DNA of 10,581 nt, from the NCBI GenBank assembly GCA_002771615.1, contig PCSD01000098.1:286-10866 (forward strand), written 5' to 3'. Positions within the stretch are counted from its first letter, which is position 1; every line of letters starts with the position of its first letter. Positions 6,796-10,581 of this stretch are shown here, in pieces. The translations under genes and the position numbers were made by a program. This stretch comes from Candidatus Falkowbacteria bacterium CG23_combo_of_CG06-09_8_20_14_all_49_15 (GTDB taxonomy: Bacteria > Patescibacteriota > Patescibacteriia > Patescibacteriales > UM-FILTER-48-10). The notes under the pieces are model-generated. The model was not told the origin of the DNA and ran no database searches. It saw only the letters and a list, made by a program, of their open reading frames with translations.

Positions 6796-8406
6796 ATGCC
6801 CGGGGCAAAAAAAATTACCATTATTGATTCAGGGGCTGATGCAGACGGGGAAAAAACGCCAAAAAAGGGCGCGGTCAAACGTTCTGTCCGTAATTCAGTC
6901 CGTAATTCGGAAAATGGAGAAATATCTCGCCCAGTCGGGCGCGGTCGGCGTCAAACCGTGAAGAAAAAAACGACGCGTGCGCCGCGCAATCAGAAAGCCG
7001 CGGCCGCGGAAATTGAGCCGGCTTTGGCTGATTTGGCCTCTTCGGCGCTGGATTTGACATTGGAAAAAAGTTTGGATGCGGCTAAGACAGAGTCCGCCGG
7101 AAAAGAACAAGTTATAATTCCGGAACAACCGAAAAAAATCAGCATCCAAGAAGGTTTGGCCGACCAGGAAAGCGCTCGTCAGCCCTTACTGCCCAGTTCT
7201 TCCACGCCGCCGGCGCCGGCCGCACCCGCGGCTGATGATTTTTTGAATCCGGTTTCCGGACAGCCGGAAAACCAAGAGTTGAAAATCCATGCAGTCGGAT
7301 TTTACCGCAAGATCGTCTTGAGCTTAATGACCGCGACCGTGCTTTTAGCCATGGCCGTGGCCTATATTTTCTTTGTGCGAGCCGAGATCATTTTGGTTCC
7401 GAATCAGGAGCGAGTCAGCAATAATCTCATTTTTGACATTGTTGACCAGTCTAAAAGTGAAATACCGGCTGGTGCTTTGAAAGGCGCGGTGGAAGAAATG
7501 GAAATCTCTTTTACCGCGATCTATCCGGCCACAGGCCGCGAAGTGCTGGGGCAAGAAACAATCGGCGAAGTCATCTTGCATAATAACTACAATAAAAATC
7601 AGCCTTTAGTGGCCACCACCAGACTGGAGTCGCCGGACGGCAAGCTTTTTCGTTTGAAAGAAACGGTTAATTTGCCCGCCGGCGCTTCAATCTCGGCCGC
7701 CGTTTACGCGGATCAACCCGGAGAAGAAATGGCGATCGGACCGACAACTTTCGTGCTACCCGGTTTGTGGGCCGGTTTGCAGGATAAAATTTACGCGGAA
7801 AGTAAAAACAGTTTTATTTTCCAGAAAAAAGAAAAAAAATTCATTCTGCAAAATGACATTGACGCCGGCCTTAGGGATATCAAGCAGAAATTGAATAATC
7901 AGATTGAGCAGGAAATTAAGGAAAAATTCGCGGATTTCAGCCAGTTTGTCTTCAAAATTGATGAAAATACCCTGGATTACGATGTCCAGGGCGAAGCCAA
8001 AGAAGAAAAAGAAGAATTTACCATTAGCGCCTCTGTGAAGGCCGTCGCCGGCGCTTTTAACAAAGAGGAAGTCGCGGTTTTGGCAAAAAATCGCCTTCTG
8101 GATTCCATTGGCGCGACAAAAGAATTGATTAATTTTGACGACCAGGGCATCAGTTATGTCCTGCAAGCCGTGGATTTGGGAGAGAAAGCCATAACGGTGA
8201 ACGCCGCTTTTACCGGCAAAGTGATTATCAAGACCGCGGACGACATGATCAATCTGAACAGCCTGACTAATCAGAGTGATGAACGCGCCAGGCAATATCT
8301 CTCCGGCTTGGACGGGCTGGCCGGTTTTGAAATAAAATATTCTCCCGCCTTTTTCAAGCGGATGCCCCTTTTAAGCGATAAGATCAAGCTTCAGCTGAAA
8401 AAATGA
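6796..8406 (+). CDS. Single-pass membrane protein resembling Patescibacterial baseplate J/gp47-family proteins
   Basis: No enzymatic function is recognised. The 536 residues fall into three parts. The N-terminal part (1-168) is low-complexity, basic at about 20-70 with the repeat VRNSVRNS, and Pro/Ala-rich at about 135-150. One transmembrane helix (about 173-194, IVLSLMTATVLLAMAVAYIFFV) follows, flanked by YRK on the inner side. The C-terminal domain (195-536) is large and probably extracytoplasmic, with many predicted beta strands. Motifs such as LHNNYNKNQPLVATTRLESP (from 261), SPDGKLFRL, ADQPGEE and IGPTTFVLPGL (about 314-324), plus the closing FEIKYSPAFFKRMPLLSDKI, resemble membrane-anchored proteins common in CPR genomes and often labelled baseplate J/gp47 family. 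That label is from memory and does not mean a phage baseplate. The ATG at 6796 has no Shine-Dalgarno, only an A-rich tract. The gene ends with TGA and stands alone between two promoters. Confidence 0.8.
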   Translation: MPGAKKITIIDSGADADGEKTPKKGAVKRSVRNSVRNSENGEISRPVGRGRRQTVKKKTTRAPRNQKAAAAEIEPALADLASSALDLTLEKSLDAAKTESAGKEQVIIPEQPKKISIQEGLADQESARQPLLPSSSTPPAPAAPAADDFLNPVSGQPENQELKIHAVGFYRKIVLSLMTATVLLAMAVAYIFFVRAEIILVPNQERVSNNLIFDIVDQSKSEIPAGALKGAVEEMEISFTAIYPATGREVLGQETIGEVILHNNYNKNQPLVATTRLESPDGKLFRLKETVNLPAGASISAAVYADQPGEEMAIGPTTFVLPGLWAGLQDKIYAESKNSFIFQKKEKKFILQNDIDAGLRDIKQKLNNQIEQEIKEKFADFSQFVFKIDENTLDYDVQGEAKEEKEEFTISASVKAVAGAFNKEEVAVLAKNRLLDSIGATKELINFDDQGISYVLQAVDLGEKAITVNAAFTGKVIIKTADDMINLNSLTNQSDERARQYLSGLDGLAGFEIKYSPAFFKRMPLLSDKIKLQLKK

Positions 8407-8433
8407 ATGTTTATTAAAGATGGCCGGCCTTGA

Positions 8434-8461
8434 TTGACAAAAAATCATTTTTTGCTATATT
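8434..8461 (+). promoter_or_regulatory. Promoter of the thrS T-box transcript
   Basis: A perfect TTGACA (8434-8439), a 16-base spacer and TATATT (8456-8461). The predicted start near 8468 falls just before the first hairpin of the T-box leader. The spacer contains a perfect odd palindrome, CAAAAAATCATTTTTTG (8438-8454). Confidence 0.75.
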
Positions 8462-8467
8462 TATCAA

Positions 8468-8652
8468 TAAGCGATTGCCGGATCCACCGAATCCGGGCAG
8501 TTTCAACTGTTTTCCTCGCGGAAACTAAGCTTGTTTAAAGACACAAGTGTCCGGGCTTGAAGTAGTCCGGAAAACTGGGTGGAACCGCGGAGCCGAACTC
8601 CGTCCCAGCGCGTTATTTTTTTACTGATAACGCCTTGAGACGGAGTTTTTTT
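8468..8652 (+). promoter_or_regulatory. T-box riboswitch (threonine type) controlling thrS, with very short Stem I
   Basis: A tRNA-sensing leader: uncharged cognate tRNA stabilises the antiterminator and allows transcription of the synthetase gene. The T-box core GGGTGGAACCGCG (8577-8589) matches the consensus. The antiterminator is complete: CTGGG (8575-8579) pairs with CCCAG (8604-8608), the 7-base bulge TGGAACC (8580-8586) presents UGGA to the tRNA 3' end, and GCGGAG (8587-8592) pairs with CTCCGT (8598-8603) around loop CCGAA. Before it lies a Stem III hairpin (8550-8571, 8 bp with one G-U) and smaller hairpins at 8530-8547 and about 8511-8524. The first hairpin, CCGGAT (8478-8483) with ATCCGG (8491-8496), exposes ACC (8486-8488), a Thr codon, in a 7-base loop followed by GA. 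This is the best specifier candidate and agrees with thrS downstream. The usual long Stem I with distal loops is absent. Confidence 0.9.
8596..8652 (+). terminator. T-box attenuator terminator
   Basis: AACTCCGTC (8596-8604) pairs perfectly with GACGGAGTT (8639-8647). After an internal loop, GCGTTAT (8610-8616) pairs with ATAACGC (8627-8633). A 7-T tract (8646-8652) follows. The 5' arm uses the same bases (8598-8604) that form the antiterminator, so the two structures exclude each other, as in transcriptional T-boxes. Confidence 0.9.
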
Positions 8653-8707
8653 GAATAATAAATTTTTTTCGTCATTTTACCGGATTTAAAAAATTAAAAA
8701 TAATTTT

Positions 8708-10468
8708 ATGCCTCAAGCTGAAAATCACCAATGGCCGGTGGAAATCATCCGCCATTCACTGTCTCATGTCTTGGCCGCCGCGATCAAGCGCCTTTGGCCG
8801 GAAGCGAAATTCGCGATCGGCCCGGCCATTGACAGCGGTTTTTATTATGACATTGATTTTGGCGCCGACAAAATCAGCGAAGGCGATCTGGCCAAATTGG
8901 AAAAAATCATGCGCGAGATCATCGCGGCTGATTTGCCTTTTCTCCGCACTGAAACAGGCGTGGCTGAAGCGCTTGAGCGGGCGGAAAAGGACGGGCAGAT
9001 TTATAAGGCGGAAATGATTCGGGATTTGCACGCGCAGGGCGAAAAAACAGTGAGCTTTTATCAGCTGGGGGACTTTCTTGATCTTTGCCGCGGACCGCAT
9101 TTGGCCACGAGCGGCGCGCTGGCCGGCGCGGGCTGGCGCCTGAAAAATCTGGCCGGCGCCTATTGGCGGGGCAGTGAAAAAAACCGCATGCTCACGCGGA
9201 TTTACGGCTTGGCTTTTCCGACTCGCGAAGGTTTGGACGCGTATGAGGCCAGGATTGCCGAAGCGGAAAAAAGAAATCATGTCAAACTTGGCCGCGAGTT
9301 GGATCTTTTTACCTTGCATGAAGAAGGGCCGGGTTTTCCTTTTTTTCATCCGCGCGGCTTGATCGTCTGGCAAGAACTGCTCAGGTATTGGAAGGAAGAG
9401 CATGACCGGGAAGGCTACCAGGAGATCAAGACGCCGATCATTTTAAAAAAAGCCTTATGGGAGCAAAGCGGGCATTGGGACCATTATCGGGAAAATATGT
9501 ATTTTACCAAAATTGACGAAGTGGATTACGCGGTGAAACCGATGAATTGTCCGGGTGGGATTATTTATTATCAGACGTCCGGCCACAGCTATCGCGAATT
9601 ACCTTTGAAAATCGCGGAGATCGGGCTGGTGCATCGGCATGAATTATCCGGCGTGCTCAATGGCTTGTTGCGCGTGCGCTCTTTCCATCAGGACGACGCT
9701 CACATCTATTGCACGCCGGAGCAGATCAAAGACGAGGTCGCCGGCATTGTCCGTCTGATTGACCGGATCTATGGGACATTTGGCTTGAGTTATCGCATGG
9801 AACTTTCCACCCGGCCGCTGAATTCAACCGGTTCGGACGCGATTTGGACGGCTTCGGAGCAGGCTCTGAAAGACGCTCTGGCCAACTTGGGCCGGGACTA
9901 CCAATTAAATCCCGGCGATGGCGCGTTTTACGGCCCCAAGATAGATTTTCACGTGACTGACGCATTGGGCCGGACGTGGCAATGCGGCACGATCCAGCTG
10001 GACTTCGTGATGCCGCAAAGATTCAAATTGTCATACACGGGCGCGGATGGCCAAGAACACGAACCGGTTATGCTCCATCGCGTCATTTACGGCGCGATTG
10101 AGCGGTTTATCGGCATTTTGATTGAGCATTTCGGCGGCGCCTTTCCTTTGTGGCTCGCGCCGGTGCAGATCGCGGTCATTCCGGTCGGAGCCGCGCATAT
10201 CCAGGCGGCTTTGGATTTGAAAAATGAGATGCGCGCGACCGGCTTGCGCGCGGAAACGGACAGCGCGAATGAAACCGTGGGCAACAAGATCCGTCGCGCC
10301 ATCGGCCAGAAGATTCCGTATTTGGTCGTGCTGGGCGATAAGGAAATCGCGAGCAACGAATTGGCCGTGCGCCGGCGTGGCGCGGAAAAGTCGGAAAACA
10401 TCAACAAAAAGGATTTTATCGCCCGTTTGCAAGAAGCGAGCGAACGGCGGGAATTGTCCCTGGTTTAA
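8708..10468 (+). CDS. thrS: Threonyl-tRNA synthetase, lacking the TGS domain
   Basis: A class II aminoacyl-tRNA synthetase that charges tRNA-Thr with threonine. The 586 residues lack the N-terminal TGS domain of the usual enzyme (E. coli 642 aa); an in-frame TAA at 8687-8689 rules out a longer start. The protein begins almost at the N2 editing domain, which keeps its zinc-type ligands H16, H20 (HSLSH), C127 and H131 (CRGPH), so mischarged Ser-tRNA-Thr should still be cleared. The catalytic core follows: C281 (MNCPGG), H332 (motif 2, RVRSFHQDDAHIY) and H457 (motif 3, VMLHRVIYGAIERFIG) are the active-site zinc ligands that select threonine, and GPKIDFHV...WQCGTIQLDF is conserved. The anticodon-binding domain is about 483-575 (WLAPVQIAVIPV, ETVGNKIRRA, PYLVVLGDKE). 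The ATG at 8708 has only an AT-rich tract before it and no Shine-Dalgarno. Expression is governed by the T-box upstream. It ends with TAA. Confidence 0.97.
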   Translation: MPQAENHQWPVEIIRHSLSHVLAAAIKRLWPEAKFAIGPAIDSGFYYDIDFGADKISEGDLAKLEKIMREIIAADLPFLRTETGVAEALERAEKDGQIYKAEMIRDLHAQGEKTVSFYQLGDFLDLCRGPHLATSGALAGAGWRLKNLAGAYWRGSEKNRMLTRIYGLAFPTREGLDAYEARIAEAEKRNHVKLGRELDLFTLHEEGPGFPFFHPRGLIVWQELLRYWKEEHDREGYQEIKTPIILKKALWEQSGHWDHYRENMYFTKIDEVDYAVKPMNCPGGIIYYQTSGHSYRELPLKIAEIGLVHRHELSGVLNGLLRVRSFHQDDAHIYCTPEQIKDEVAGIVRLIDRIYGTFGLSYRMELSTRPLNSTGSDAIWTASEQALKDALANLGRDYQLNPGDGAFYGPKIDFHVTDALGRTWQCGTIQLDFVMPQRFKLSYTGADGQEHEPVMLHRVIYGAIERFIGILIEHFGGAFPLWLAPVQIAVIPVGAAHIQAALDLKNEMRATGLRAETDSANETVGNKIRRAIGQKIPYLVVLGDKEIASNELAVRRRGAEKSENINKKDFIARLQEASERRELSLV

Positions 10469-10539
10469 TGGCGGTGAGCAGTAATTTATAATTAAGAGGT
10501 AGAAATATATAAATATTTTGGGGCTTGTATAGCACCGCT

Positions 10540-10560
10540 AATACTTAGTTAGTATTTTTT
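10540..10560 (+). terminator. Weak terminator downstream of thrS
   Basis: AATACT (10540-10545) and AGTATT (10551-10556) form a 6-bp stem with loop TAGTT, running into further T residues to 10560. The stem is AT-rich, so efficiency is doubtful. A wider inverted repeat, GCGGTG (10471-10476) with CACCGC (10533-10538), flanks the AT-rich stretch between the thrS stop and this hairpin. No other gene is visible after 10468. Confidence 0.45.
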
Positions 10561-10581
10561 CAATAAGGTTCGGTAAATTAT

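Noticed and set aside
8404..8406. Possibility that TGA is a sense codon (code 25, as in Gracilibacteria).
   Set aside because: The protein reaches its expected C-terminal motif right before this TGA, and the following codons do not continue a domain, so TGA acts as a stop.
9945..9960. A parS-like 16-mer centred on CACGTG inside thrS.
   Set aside because: Only 11 of 16 bases match the parS consensus, and the sequence encodes the conserved ThrRS segment DFHVTDALGR, so coding constraint explains it.

Overview
The window looks like a chromosomal housekeeping stretch from a Candidate Phyla Radiation bacterium (Candidatus Patescibacteria, probably a Parcubacteria-type lineage). The evidence for this is the XerA-like tyrosine recombinase, the Patescibacteria-style membrane protein resembling baseplate J/gp47, a ThrRS without its TGS domain, tightly packed genes with moderately GC-rich coding and very AT-rich spacers, and starts that mostly lack a clear Shine-Dalgarno sequence. 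The lineage is inferred from protein style, not from a marker-gene tree. TGA ends the membrane-protein gene, which fits the standard bacterial code and argues against the UGA-to-Gly recoding of Gracilibacteria/SR1.

Layout. Bases 1-743 hold the 3' part of a tyrosine recombinase, followed by a weak terminator. On the opposite strand, 913-999 is tRNA-Leu(CAA), with a perfect-consensus promoter (TTGACA-17-TATAAT) upstream and a hairpin terminator abutting its CCA end. A divergent promoter at 1149-1177 starts a parA-parB-dnaE cluster (1246-6526), in which the chromosome-partition pair is joined to the replicative DNA polymerase III alpha subunit. An AT-rich spacer (6527-6795) has its own promoter and leads to a 536-residue single-pass membrane protein (6796-8406). 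The 301-base spacer 8407-8707 contains a promoter and a complete T-box riboswitch, with an antiterminator and a terminator that exclude each other, in front of thrS (8708-10468). A weak AT-rich hairpin terminator lies in the last 50 bases. No further gene is visible after thrS.

How the parts work together. The recombinase, ParA/ParB and DnaE serve chromosome maintenance, segregation and replication. The T-box lets uncharged tRNA-Thr switch on threonyl-tRNA synthetase. The most unusual element is this T-box leader. Its candidate specifier codon ACC (Thr) sits in the 7-base terminal loop of a short hairpin instead of a long Stem I, so it may be a minimal T-box architecture. No CRISPR array, insertion sequence, toxin-antitoxin pair or biosynthetic cluster is visible.
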